Counted from the stretch's first letter, positions 53,537-62,288 are shown. The stretch is DNA of 64,000 bases from Streptomyces sp. CBMA291 (GCF_014596525.1 NZ_MSJP01000047.1:1-64000); one strand, 5' to 3'. A program made the numbers and translations. Notes: a model not told the origin generated them from the sequence alone.

Positions 53537-54361
53537 TCAGGGAAGGACGTAGATCCGGGCCCCGTCCGGGTCGGGTTCGCCGACCTCCCGCATGCAGCCC
53601 CGCTCCAGCAGGAGGCGTACGCAGTCGTGGACGCGCTCACAGGAGAGTCCGGTGTGACGGGTGACGTCCTGGGGCCGGTAGCGGACCCCGCCCCGGACGA
53701 GCGCGGGCGCCAGACAGTTGGCGACCGTGCGGACGTCCCCGCTGAGGGCCCAGGACTCGACGAGTTGCTGGGGGGTGAGGGTGACGACGGCGGCGGTGCG
53801 CTGGCGGGGCACGGCGAGCCGCTCAAGGGAGTCGGCGACCCTGGAGAGGCTGTGCCGGGTCTCGCGGAGCAGCTCCACGTACTCGGTGTGTTCGATGTAG
53901 TCGGCGGCCCGGTCGTCGAACCGGCCCTCAAGCCGCACGAGGACGTCGACCAGCTCCGGTGGCAGGACGAACCCGGCGTGGACGGGAGAGGCTTCGAGCC
54001 CGTAGCCACCGTTCCGCTGGACGGTCGCCACCACTTCGGCGCTCCACGCCCGGAACGGCGCCGCCTCCGGCCTTCGGCAAGCGCCGACCAGTTGGACGAG
54101 TCCCTGGAGGCTCACCATCCGCGTCGAGGCCCTGATCCCGGACCGGCCGAGGAACTCCTCGCCGTCGACCAGTTCCCGCGCGGACGCCAGACAGCCCGAG
54201 GCGAGCGCCACCGTCCGCAGCACCTCCCGGCTCCCGCCGTACCCGAGCTGTTTCGCCACGTCCACCACAGGAAACCAATGGGTCCCGTCCGCCGCGGTCA
54301 GCCGCCGCAGGGGCCCACCCGTGGCGGCGTGCGCAAAGTCATCGATGTCGATCGCGTCCAT
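53537..54361 (-). CDS. Bro-N domain antirepressor-like protein with C-terminal winged helix
   Basis: 274 residues, ATG 54361 behind GGAGGTGATG. Bro-N domain at about 15-120: LTAADGTHWFPVVDVAKQLGYGGSREVLRTV...MVSLQGLVQLVGACRRPEAAPFRAWSAEVV. Then a helical region (REtRHSLSRVADSLERLA) and a C-terminal HTH (GGVRYRPQDVTRHTGLSCERVHDCVRLLLERGCMREVGEPD). Bro-N proteins are known from phage antirepressors and, in streptomycetes, as chromosomal DNA-binding proteins. No other phage gene is near, so it is probably a domesticated regulator. Confidence 0.88.
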   Translation of the reverse strand: MDAIDIDDFAHAATGGPLRRLTAADGTHWFPVVDVAKQLGYGGSREVLRTVALASGCLASARELVDGEEFLGRSGIRASTRMVSLQGLVQLVGACRRPEAAPFRAWSAEVVATVQRNGGYGLEASPVHAGFVLPPELVDVLVRLEGRFDDRAADYIEHTEYVELLRETRHSLSRVADSLERLAVPRQRTAAVVTLTPQQLVESWALSGDVRTVANCLAPALVRGGVRYRPQDVTRHTGLSCERVHDCVRLLLERGCMREVGEPDPDGARIYVLP

Positions 54362-54487
54362 CGATCATCACCTCCGCACGCAAGTTAGGCCGAGGGCATA
54401 TTCAACTGACATGCAAATCAGACAGGTTCACCCAAAAGGGGAGGTCTCCGGGTGGCACCCGGGCGACCTCCCCTCCGTACCGGACGC

Positions 54488-54853
54488 CTACTTGGCGACG
54501 AACTGCGTGAGAACCGCCTGCACTTCGTAGATGTCGACACCCTTGGTGAAGGTCTTCTGGACGGGCACGGGGGTGCCCGAGATCCAGATCTTCAGCTCGG
54601 CCTCCAGATCGAAGGTCCCGGCGGTCTCGACGGAGAAGTGCGTGATGCTCCGGTACGGGATCGAGTGGTACTCGACCTTCTTGCCGGTGATCCCCTGCTT
54701 GTCGACGAGCACGAGCCGCCGATCGGTGAAGAGGATCGTGTCACGAACCAGCAGATAAGCGGCATGCACCTGCTCCCCCTGCGCGAACAGCCGCGCGAAC
54801 TCCTGTTGCGCCTGCGCCGGATCGATCGAGTGCGCGTTGCCGAAGAGCGCCAT
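54488..54853 (-). CDS. Bacterial PH-domain (YokE-like) protein
   Basis: 121 residues; ATG 54853 (MALFGNA) follows GGGGG at good spacing. Core of bPH type: LLVRDTILFTDRRLVLVDKQGITGKKVEYHSIPYRSITHFSVETAGTFDLEAELKIWISG. These small cytosolic PH-like proteins form oligomers; their function is unknown. Single gene. Confidence 0.88.
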   Translation of the reverse strand: MALFGNAHSIDPAQAQQEFARLFAQGEQVHAAYLLVRDTILFTDRRLVLVDKQGITGKKVEYHSIPYRSITHFSVETAGTFDLEAELKIWISGTPVPVQKTFTKGVDIYEVQAVLTQFVAK

Positions 54854-54986
54854 GACCAAAACCCCCATAGAGAAGAAATGAAGAAATACCGATCATCCGC
54901 CCCTGCCCACTCCCCGGGCAAAAAACCCTCGCCCACCGCGTGTCACCCCGGGACGCAGCTCCGCGCGGGTAGGGCAGGCTGGGGCG

Positions 54987-55853
54987 ATGGAGTACTGGAA
55001 CCACAACGTGCAGTACCACCCCCTCGTACTCGACGCGGTGCCGGAAGTCTGCCGAGAGGCCCTGGACATCGGCTGCGGCGAGGGCCTGCTGGCCCGCCGG
55101 CTGGCCCAGCGGGTCGGCGCGGTGACGGGAGTGGACAGCTCCCCCGCGATGATCCGCCTGGCCCGTGAACGCGGCGCACATCTCGGAAACGCGACCTTCA
55201 CGGAGGGGGACTTCCTGACCAAGGGCCTGCTGCCCGAGGACCGTTACGACTTCATCAGCGCGGTGGCAGTGGTCCACCACGTCGACTTCACGGCTGCGAT
55301 CGGCACCATGGCCCGCCTCCTGTCCCCGGGCGGACGCCTGCTGATCATCGGCCTGGCCCGCGACCGGACCCTGCTGGACTGGACGGTCAGCGCCGCGGGC
55401 GTCCCGGCGGCCCGTCTGCACGCCCACCGCCACGGCGGCAAGACGGACCCGCCCGGCATGCCGGTCAAGGACGCGGCCATGCCCTGGTCGGACATCCGCA
55501 GGAAGGCAGCCCACCTCCTCCCGGGCAGCCACTTCCGCCGCCACCTCCTCTGGCGCTACTCGTTGACGTGGAACAAGCCCAGAAGGCCGGACAACCGGTC
55601 AGCGAGTACGCCCTCACCCGCTCCGAGATTCAGCGGACCCTCGTCGCCACGGCCATGCTCGGCAAGGCCGGCATCCATGCCGCCTCGACCGGTATCGAGC
55701 ACGAGGACCTCCCCACCGACGAGAACGGCGACCGCCCGGACAAGGCGGTCGTCCAGCGCGAAGTCATGGAGACGGTGGGAGCGTTCCTTCAGGAGAACGC
55801 CTCGCTCTTCCACGCCAAGACCGCCGTCGTGGCCGGCCTCGGCGCGACCATGA
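54987..55853 (+). CDS. SAM-dependent methyltransferase with a foreign C-terminal tail
   Basis: 288-residue ORF from ATG 54987. Residues 1-196 are a normal class I methyltransferase: motif I ALDIGCGEGLLA (25-36), VDSSPAMIRLARERG, FTEGDF, ISAVAVVHHVDF and GGRLLIIGL. Family members usually end with a segment like WRYSLTWNKP followed by a few residues. Here the ORF continues through Arg/Pro/Ser-rich sequence that is merely the +1 frame of the DGQHR-like fragment below. So the native stop was lost at a junction near 55575. Catalytic core seems intact; substrate unknown. Confidence 0.78.
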   Translation: MEYWNHNVQYHPLVLDAVPEVCREALDIGCGEGLLARRLAQRVGAVTGVDSSPAMIRLARERGAHLGNATFTEGDFLTKGLLPEDRYDFISAVAVVHHVDFTAAIGTMARLLSPGGRLLIIGLARDRTLLDWTVSAAGVPAARLHAHRHGGKTDPPGMPVKDAAMPWSDIRRKAAHLLPGSHFRRHLLWRYSLTWNKPRRPDNRSASTPSPAPRFSGPSSPRPCSARPASMPPRPVSSTRTSPPTRTATARTRRSSSAKSWRRWERSFRRTPRSSTPRPPSWPASARP

Positions 55854-56089
55854 ACCGCACCATGTCCTGGGCCTCGGAGCCCCTGCCGGAAGGCCTCACG
55901 CTGGACCGCCTGCTGGAGGACGTCCAGTGGGAGCGCGAAGCGAAGTACTGGGGCGGCATCGCGGCGAAGGTCTCCGACCGCGGAACCGTCTCCTTCGCCG
56001 GCGGCGCCCGCGACTCCGGCCACAAGGTGTACGACGCGCTGAACCGCCCGGAAGGCGTCGCGGGCAAGCAGATCCGGGGATGGCTCTGA
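55568..56089 (+). pseudogene. C-terminal fragment resembling a DGQHR/DndB-type protein
   Basis: 173-residue ORF from GTG 55568, with normal high-GC codon bias but no ribosome site, embedded out of frame in the methyltransferase tail. VVQREVMETVGAFLQENASLFHAKTAVVAGLGATMNRTM and VQWEREAKYWGGIAAKVSDRG...GARDSGHKVYDAL recall the C-terminal helices of DGQHR-domain proteins (DndB and relatives), with the V-W-R-A-W-G pattern. The DGQHR catalytic motif itself and the N-terminal two-thirds are missing. Likely remnant of a larger gene joined to the methyltransferase by deletion. Assignment by memory; moderately sure. Confidence 0.5.
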
Positions 56090-56183
56090 CCTCACTCCGG
56101 CGAAAGCCCGCACCCCCCTGACCGACCAGCCGGAGACACGGCCACCCAGCACACGGCCGCACCCTCCAGAGCCACGTCGCCGC

Positions 56184-56221
56184 GGGGAAGGCCCCGGGAA
56201 TTCTCCCCCGGGGCCTTCCCC
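56184..56221 (+). terminator. Terminator after the fragment
   Basis: GGGGAAGGCCCCGGG / CCCGGGGCCTTCCCC stem with a short loop, followed by CCCC. Works for either strand. Confidence 0.7.
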
Positions 56222-56271
56222 CCCAGGCCCCGACGGCACACTTCGCTGCCGCACGCCCCCGCACACAACGC

Positions 56272-56301
56272 AAGAGGCCCGGACTCTCGTCCGGGCCTCT
56301 T
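56272..56301 (-). terminator. Terminator after tRNA-Arg
   Basis: Perfect stem AAGAGGCCCGGAC / GTCCGGGCCTCTT with loop TCTC, 8 nt beyond the tRNA 3' end on the minus strand. Confidence 0.85.
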
Positions 56302-56308
56302 GTCTCTG

Positions 56309-56381
56309 TGCACTCGGCAGGATTCGAACCTGCAACCTTCTGATCCGTAGTCAGATGCTCTATCCGTTAAGCTACGAGTGC
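56309..56381 (-). tRNA. tRNA-Arg (ACG)
   Basis: 73 nt. Acceptor GCACTCG / CGAGTGC, discriminator A, no encoded CCA. Anticodon loop CTACGGA gives anticodon ACG, the substrate of the TadA encoded at 28954 (A34 to inosine). T-arm GCAGGTTCGAATCCTGC. Confidence 0.95.
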
Positions 56382-56588
56382 TTGTTCTTTTTTCTTGCCT
56401 TCGCTCCCCGGTCTTTCGACCCGCTCGCGGCGACAGGAAGAACATTACATGACTGCCGCCGACATGTGAAATCCATGGGGCACACCCCTTGTGACCTGCG
56501 AAAACGTCGAGCGGCCTGCCGCAGGGTCGTCCGCTGGAAGCGGGGAGGGCGGCGGTCGGGATCGAAAAAAACTTCGGCCGGGAACGGC

Positions 56589-56619
56589 CGAAGCCCCGGC
56601 CTTGGGGGCCGGGGCTTCG
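56589..56619 (-). terminator. Terminator after tRNA-Ser (GCT)
   Basis: Stem CGAAGCCCCGGCC / GGCCGGGGCTTCG with a 5-base loop, adjacent to the tRNA 3' end; an AAAAAA run on the plus strand gives a U tract for minus-strand transcripts. Confidence 0.82.
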
Positions 56620-56626
56620 GGTGGGG

Positions 56627-56717
56627 CGGAGGCGGAGGGATTTGAACCCTCGATGGGCTTTAAGACCCAAACCGCATTAGCAGTGCGGCGCCATAGACCG
56701 GACTAGGCGACGCCTCC
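56627..56717 (-). tRNA. tRNA-Ser (GCT)
   Basis: 91 nt class II tRNA. Acceptor GGAGGCG / CGCCTCC, discriminator G, no encoded CCA. Anticodon loop CTGCTAA gives anticodon GCT (serine AGC/AGU). T-arm GAGGGTTCAAATCCCTC. Confidence 0.95.
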
Positions 56718-57361
56718 ATGCACCGCGCGCTGACGCGTGTGGTGCGTGCAGATGATGACACAGGCGAACCGTGCGCCACCAATCGATTCTCACCGTACTA
56801 GTCCTCCGGGGTCGAGGGCAAAGCCCCGCGCGCCCCGCCGCGCCCCCGTCACGCCCCCACCGCGACGCCTTCCCCGCCCCGTTCCCCAGTCGCCCCCGTG
56901 CCCTTCCCGCGCCTCCCCACGCCGTCTCGGCGTGACGACCCACCGGGACCGACCACAGGGACGGGCGAGGCGCCCCTCCGCGCCCGTCCCTCCCGGCACC
57001 CGCCCCTCCCGATCCCCCGGCCCGCCCGGCTCCCTCGTGCCCCGGCGCCCTCGTACCTCCAGCTCCCCCGCCCCTCCCGTCCCGTCCTCCCGCCCTCCCC
57101 TCCGCAACGACCCCGCCCCCCACGCGTTAAGCCCGGCGGCGTCGGCGTCCGTCCCGTGTCCCGGGCGGTCCCGCTCGCCAGTCCCGTTCACCGGTCCCGT
57201 TCGTCGGCCCCGCTCGCCGGTCTCGCTCGCCGGTCCCTCGCGTCGTATCCGATCCGACACGCCCGGTCCGGGTCGGGCCGGATCAGGACCGCACACGCCC
57301 CCGTCCCACCCCCGTCCCTCCCTCATCCCCGCCCCCAGCCGGGCCCGCCCCTGGAGATCTC
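56718..57361. other. 640-bp C-rich spacer without a supported gene
   Basis: The first 90 bases are the promoter side of tRNA-Ser. The rest is extremely C-rich on the plus strand, with short tandem words such as CCGGTCCCGTTCGTC and CTCGCCGGTCTCGCT around 57165-57240. ORFs here are low-complexity Pro/Ser/Arg artefacts. The region from 57250 on presumably holds the inhibitor-gene promoter. Confidence 0.5.
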
Positions 57362-57784
57362 ATGCTGCGTCGCCTCGCCCTCGTCTCCCTCGCCACCGCC
57401 GCCGCCGGTTCCACCGGGATCGGGCCGCTGCCCCTGTCGCTCTTCCCCGCGCCCGACGCGCTGACCGTGACCATTTCCGAGAGCCGCAACCCCGCCGCCG
57501 ACGGCACCTACGAGCTGACCTGTGACGGGCGGCCCGGGGGGAACCACCCGGCGCGGGAGCACGCTTGTGCGCGGCTCGCACGACTCGCCGAGAGGGAAAC
57601 GGACCCGTTCGCGCCCGTGCCCGCCGGCCGGATCTGCGCCCAGGTGTACGGCGGTCCCGCGCTCGCCCACGTCACGGGCACCTGGCTGGGCCATCCGGTG
57701 GACGCCAGGTTCTCCCGTGTCAACGGCTGCGAGATCGCCCGCTGGGAGAACATGGAGCCCGTCCTTCCACTCGTCAGGGTGTGA
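57362..57784 (+). CDS. Subtilisin-inhibitor-like (SSI-family) secreted protein
   Basis: 140 residues, ATG 57362 behind GGAG. Signal-like N-terminus (LRRLALVSLATAAAG). Two disulfide pairs are predicted from C54-C69 and C92-C123, the SSI arrangement. The inhibitory loop reads ICAQVYGGPA, placing Gln94 at P1 where SSI proteins normally have Met, Lys or Arg, and Ala93 at P2 instead of Pro. Downstream HVTGTWLGHPVDARFSRVNGCEIARW matches the conserved second half. SSI proteins block subtilisin/trypsin-type proteases and regulate secreted proteolysis; the target of this variant may differ. Confidence 0.88.
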   Translation: MLRRLALVSLATAAAGSTGIGPLPLSLFPAPDALTVTISESRNPAADGTYELTCDGRPGGNHPAREHACARLARLAERETDPFAPVPAGRICAQVYGGPALAHVTGTWLGHPVDARFSRVNGCEIARWENMEPVLPLVRV

Positions 57785-57941
57785 ACGGCGCACATGAGGC
57801 CATCCGGGGGGCCGAGACAGGGGATCCGCCCCCGGGCTCCCTTAGACTCCCCTCAGTGACAGGCTGCGGCCCGAGGGGCAAGATGGGGCCGGCCGGCCGA
57901 TCGGCAAGCACGTAGCAGTGCGTCAGGGAGGAAGCGTCGTC

Positions 57942-60900
57942 GTGAGCAGCAGGCCATCCCGGGGCGCTGCTCGCCTCGCAGCCATACTCGACGCCCTCCC
58001 CGACGGCCTGGTGCTCGTCAACTGCAACGGCACGGTCGTCAACGCCAACACCATCGCCCTCGGCATGTTCGAGACCCCGGGCACCGCGCTCGTCGGGCGC
58101 GGGCTGCTCGATCTGCTGCCCTCCTTCGACTCGCGTCTCATCCCCGGCTCCATGCGCCGCCCCGAGAACACCGACGAACTCGGCCGCACCAAGCCGACCC
58201 GGATGATGGCCCGCCGTACCGACGGCAGCGAGTTCCCCGTCGAGGTCACCAGTGCCAGCCTGGAGGACGGCCGCGAGGCCTACGCCTCCTCCGGCGGCTA
58301 CACCGGCGACGAACTGCTCATGCTGGTCGTCCGCGACCTCACCGGCACCCTCGACACCGAGGCCGAACTCGCCCGTTCCCAGCGGCAGACCGAGATGATC
58401 CTGCGGGCCGCCGCCGAAGGGGTCGTCGGCACCGACACCGACGGCCGGGTCGTCCTGGTCAACCCCGCCGCCGCGCAGATCCTCGGCTACCGCGCCGGTG
58501 AACTGGGCGGTCAGGAGCTGCACCCGCTGATCCTCGCCAAGCGGGCCGACGGCGAGGACTTCCCGTACGAGGAGTCCCCGCTCGCCGACACCCTCAAGTC
58601 CGGGCGCAAGCACCGCGTCCGGGGGCAGGTCCTGTGGGCGAAGAAGGGCGAGCGGGTCCCGGTCGACCTGACGACCGCTCCGGTGCGCGACGGCGACCAG
58701 CTCGTCGGCGCCGTCATGACCTTCACCGACCGCAGGCCGTACGAGCAGCTGATCGAGGAGCACGCCGCCGAGCTGGCCGACCGCGCCGAGCGCGCCGCCG
58801 CCGAACGCGAGGCGCAGCAGGAGCGGTACGCCTCCCTCGCGGCCCGGCACGAGCAGCTCACCGCCGTCCTCGCGCACTCGCTGCGCGGCCCCCTCGACGA
58901 GCTGCGCACCCAGCTCGGCACCCTCGCCGACGACGACGCCGGGCAGCTCTGGCCCGAGGCCAACCAGGTCCTGCACCATCTGGCCGCCGGTTACGCCCGG
59001 ATGACCACGCTCGTCGACAACGTCCTCGGCTACCAGCGCCTCGACGAGGGCGAGGAGAAGCTGGACAAGCACGTCGCCCTCCTCGACGGGATCGTCACCG
59101 CGGGCATCGAAGGGGCCGTCGAGCTGATCGGTCCCGGTCGGGCCCAGTTCGCCGTGCACGCGCCGCCGATCGAGGCCGAGGTGGACGCCGTACGCCTCGC
59201 GACGGCCCTCGCCCACCTCGTCGCGGACGTCGCCGGGGTGGACACCACCGGCCGCAGCCGCAGCGCCGCGCCCGCCGACTCCACCATCGTCGTCGCCGCC
59301 GCGCAGCGCGGTGACGTCGTCCGTGTCGAGGTCCGCGGCCCGTACACCGGCGGCGACCCCGTCCACGGACCCGTCGTCCGCGGCATCGTGGCCGCCCACG
59401 GCGGTGTCGTGCAGACCCACGAGGTGCCGGGAACGAGCGGCGGCGCGTACGTCCTCGAAGTACCCCTCGGCGCGGGCCGGGGCACGATCACGGATCCGCC
59501 CGGGGAATCCGACACGGCTGACGACGTGACCGGGGACGCGGGCTCCGCCGGTACGGGGGCGGGCTCGGGGGCGAGTTCCGGCTCCGGCTCCGGTTCCGGT
59601 ACGGCGGTGGGCTCGGGTGCGGCTGTCGGCGCGGGCCCGGGTGCGGGCTCACGTGCCGGTGCGGCTGTCGGCGGCGGGGGCCGGCCCCTCGCGCTGGGGA
59701 GCGGTTCCGGGGCAGGGAACGGTCCGGTGCCGGGCAACGGTTCCGTGCCGGGTGGCCGTCCCGCGCCGGTTGCCGGTCGGCTCCCGGGTGGCCGTCCCGC
59801 GCCGGGTGACGGCCCCGTCCCGGTTGACGGTCTCGTCCCCGGAGCGGCCCGTGAAGCCCTCGCGCTGCCCGCGCAGGCCTCCCCCCAGCTGCCCCCGGCG
59901 TCCCCGATGGCTCCCGTGGCCCCGATGACCCCCGTAGCTCCCGTGGCCCAGACGTCCCCGGTCTCCCCGCAGCTCCCTTCGGCTCCCCCTGGTCTGCCCT
60001 CCCCGGCGGGCCCGGTGCTCCCGGGAGGCCCTGCGGTCCCGCCCGTAACACCTGTGTCGCCTACGACGCCGGTAGCGCCGGTAGCGTCCGGCCAGGCTGG
60101 CCCCGTCGGCCCCGTCGGCCCCGGTGGCACTTCCGACGCCTCAGATCCCTCCAGCCCCGCCCATCACTCCGCCCTCGCGTCCGGTGCGCTCGCCGTCGGT
60201 GGTGCCGAGGCCTCCGGTGGGGGGCGGCGGCGGGCCCGTCGTGGTTCCACCGATGCCTTCCTCGAAAGTCCGGTCGGGGCCGAGGGCGCCGAGCCCAGCG
60301 GTCGTCGCCGGGGCCGTACGGAGGAAGCCGCCGGGGCCGTCGAACCGGGTCCGGCCGGGTCCGGTCCGGCCGGGGCGGGCGCCGACTTCCCCGCCGGGCC
60401 TCCCGTGCCCGTCGGTCCGGGCGTCGAGCCCACCGGCCGCAGGCGCGGGCGGCCCGCCGAAGGTGCCGTGGTCACCGCCGCCGAAGGCGCGCAGGGCCGG
60501 GCCGCACTCGGTGCCGCCGTACCGCCTCAGGGTGTCGTCGCCGACCCCTCCGGGGCGCCCGTAGGGGCCTTCGTCGACCCGTCGGGGACTCCCGTAGGGG
60601 CGGCTCCCGTAGGGGCTCTCGCGCTGCCCGCCGTCGCCTCCGAACCCGTCGCCGAGGCGCAGCCGAGCGGGCGCCGTCGCCGTGCCCTCGCCGCCGCGCA
60701 GGAGCGGGCGGCCGCCGCCGAGGCCGGGCCCCGCACGCCGTTCGCGCTCGGCCCCGTGGACACCGACCGCCCCGAGCAGACCGCCATGCCCGGTGCTCCG
60801 GTCGGCGCCCCCGGTGGCCCGGTCGCCATGCCCGGTGGTCCCGTCACCGCCCCCGGCGCACCGGTCGCCACTCCGGCCACCCCAGGCCTCTCCACCCCCT

Positions 60901-62234
60901 CCTCCCCCGCCTTCGCCGGGCCGTTGCCGGTCTCCGACGAGGGGCGACACGAGACCGTACGGGGTGTCCCCGGCGCGGATCACACGCCCCCTCAGCCCCA
61001 CCCGCAGGAGGCCGGGCCGACCGGGCGTCGGCGGGCCGTGGCGCCGGAGCCGTATCCGCAGCCCGTGGCCCCGGCCGCGCCCCTGCCCGAACCGCGGACC
61101 GTCACCGGGAACGGCACCGGATCCGTACCGCTGCCTCCCGAGCTGCCGATGCCGAACGACCCGTCCCACGGGCGGGAGTTCAGCGTCCGGACCCTGGGGC
61201 AGGGCGTGCCCGTGCCCCCCGTCGGGCCCGTGTCCGCTCCTCCCGCGCCCGCCAACGGTTCGGGGCGGCGGCGGAAGCTGGCCACCCCGCCCGAGATCGA
61301 CCCGCCGGTCCCCGCGGCCCTGCCCGGCGCCGGCGAGGCCCGGCCCCACCCGCAGGGGCCCGCGCAGGCACCCGCCCTCTCCGAGGGGCGCGCCTACGCC
61401 ATAGGGGCGCCCGCCGAGGGGTCCGCCGAGGGTCCCGAGCCGCTCGACGGGCCCGGGGGCGCCGTCGAGGTCGCCAACCGGCCCGCGCCGCGCCCGGTCG
61501 ACGACGAACTGCCCCCCGAGCCGCTGGACAACCCGCGCAGGCTGCTCGTCTGGCCCGCGCCCGACGTCTCCACCCAGCAGGCGCTGAGCGACCGGGGCTA
61601 CCGGCCGGTGATCGTGCACTCCCGCGAGGAGGTCGACGCGCAGATCGCCGCCTTCCCCGCCGCGCTCTTCGTCGACCCGCTGACCGGGCCCATCACCCGT
61701 ACGGCGCTCCAGTCCCTGCGGCAGGCGGCCGTCGCCGCCGAGGTGCCGGTGCTGCTCGCCGCCGGGCTCGGGCAGGCGACGCGGGAGGCCGCGTACGGTG
61801 CCGATCCCGCCGTCCTGCTCAAGGCGCTCGCGCCCCGGGACAGTGAGCAGCACCCGTCCCGTGTCCTGCTGATCGAGGAGAACGAGGCCATCTCGGAGGC
61901 GCTCGCGGCCACTCTGGAGCGGCGCGGGATGCAGGTGGCGCGGGCCGCGGCGGACACCGAGGCGGTCACGCTCGCGACCCAGACCCGGCCGAACCTGGTG
62001 GTGATGGACCTGATGCAGGTGCGTCGCCGCCGGGCCGGGATCATCGACTGGCTGCGGGCGAACGGGCAGCTCAACCGCACCCCGCTCGTCGTCTACACCT
62101 CCGCCGACCTCTCCGGCGAGGAACTGCCGAAGCTGGCCTCCGGCGAGACCGTCCTGTTCCTCGCGGAGCGTTCGAACAGCGCCGAGGTACAGGCCAGGAT
62201 CGTGGACCTGCTGGCGAAGATCGGCACCAACTGA
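57942..62234 (+). CDS. Multidomain PAS / degenerate histidine-kinase / receiver protein with long disordered linker
   Basis: 1430 residues. GTG 57942 has GGAGGA 9 nt upstream and is preferred to GTG 57918. Two PAS domains (about 12-125 and 140-250; LDALPDGLVLVNCNGTVVNAN and GVVGTDTDGRVVLVNPAAAQILGYRAGELGG). A HisKA-like helix has H312 in LAHSLRGPLDELRTQL. The ATPase part lacks a clear N-box and the DxGxG motif, so phosphotransfer is doubtful. Residues about 520-1180 are Pro/Ala/Gly-rich with at least five SGRRR/TGRRR motifs. The C-terminus holds two receiver-like folds; the last has D1356 in LVVMDLM. Likely a signalling scaffold. Preceded by the SSI gene on the same strand. Confidence 0.82.
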   Translation: MSSRPSRGAARLAAILDALPDGLVLVNCNGTVVNANTIALGMFETPGTALVGRGLLDLLPSFDSRLIPGSMRRPENTDELGRTKPTRMMARRTDGSEFPVEVTSASLEDGREAYASSGGYTGDELLMLVVRDLTGTLDTEAELARSQRQTEMILRAAAEGVVGTDTDGRVVLVNPAAAQILGYRAGELGGQELHPLILAKRADGEDFPYEESPLADTLKSGRKHRVRGQVLWAKKGERVPVDLTTAPVRDGDQLVGAVMTFTDRRPYEQLIEEHAAELADRAERAAAEREAQQERYASLAARHEQLTAVLAHSLRGPLDELRTQLGTLADDDAGQLWPEANQVLHHLAAGYARMTTLVDNVLGYQRLDEGEEKLDKHVALLDGIVTAGIEGAVELIGPGRAQFAVHAPPIEAEVDAVRLATALAHLVADVAGVDTTGRSRSAAPADSTIVVAAAQRGDVVRVEVRGPYTGGDPVHGPVVRGIVAAHGGVVQTHEVPGTSGGAYVLEVPLGAGRGTITDPPGESDTADDVTGDAGSAGTGAGSGASSGSGSGSGTAVGSGAAVGAGPGAGSRAGAAVGGGGRPLALGSGSGAGNGPVPGNGSVPGGRPAPVAGRLPGGRPAPGDGPVPVDGLVPGAAREALALPAQASPQLPPASPMAPVAPMTPVAPVAQTSPVSPQLPSAPPGLPSPAGPVLPGGPAVPPVTPVSPTTPVAPVASGQAGPVGPVGPGGTSDASDPSSPAHHSALASGALAVGGAEASGGGRRRARRGSTDAFLESPVGAEGAEPSGRRRGRTEEAAGAVEPGPAGSGPAGAGADFPAGPPVPVGPGVEPTGRRRGRPAEGAVVTAAEGAQGRAALGAAVPPQGVVADPSGAPVGAFVDPSGTPVGAAPVGALALPAVASEPVAEAQPSGRRRRALAAAQERAAAAEAGPRTPFALGPVDTDRPEQTAMPGAPVGAPGGPVAMPGGPVTAPGAPVATPATPGLSTPSSPAFAGPLPVSDEGRHETVRGVPGADHTPPQPHPQEAGPTGRRRAVAPEPYPQPVAPAAPLPEPRTVTGNGTGSVPLPPELPMPNDPSHGREFSVRTLGQGVPVPPVGPVSAPPAPANGSGRRRKLATPPEIDPPVPAALPGAGEARPHPQGPAQAPALSEGRAYAIGAPAEGSAEGPEPLDGPGGAVEVANRPAPRPVDDELPPEPLDNPRRLLVWPAPDVSTQQALSDRGYRPVIVHSREEVDAQIAAFPAALFVDPLTGPITRTALQSLRQAAVAAEVPVLLAAGLGQATREAAYGADPAVLLKALAPRDSEQHPSRVLLIEENEAISEALAATLERRGMQVARAAADTEAVTLATQTRPNLVVMDLMQVRRRRAGIIDWLRANGQLNRTPLVVYTSADLSGEELPKLASGETVLFLAERSNSAEVQARIVDLLAKIGTN

Positions 62235-62250
62235 CCCGGCGAGCGAAGAG

Positions 62251-62288
62251 GCGGGGCGGGCTTCACCGACCGAAGCCCGCCCCGCTTT
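62251..62288 (+). terminator. Terminator after the PAS hybrid gene
   Basis: Perfect stem GCGGGGCGGGCTTC / GAAGCCCGCCCCGC, 7-base loop, followed by TTTCC. Confidence 0.85.

Noticed and set aside
56309..56717. tRNA pair as an attachment site of an integrated element
   Set aside because: No integrase, no direct repeat of a tRNA 3' end was found within the window; only the decayed fragment nearby hints at past events.
57774..59420. 548-residue minus-strand ORF
   Set aside because: Antisense to the PAS domains, which are recognisable in the plus frame.
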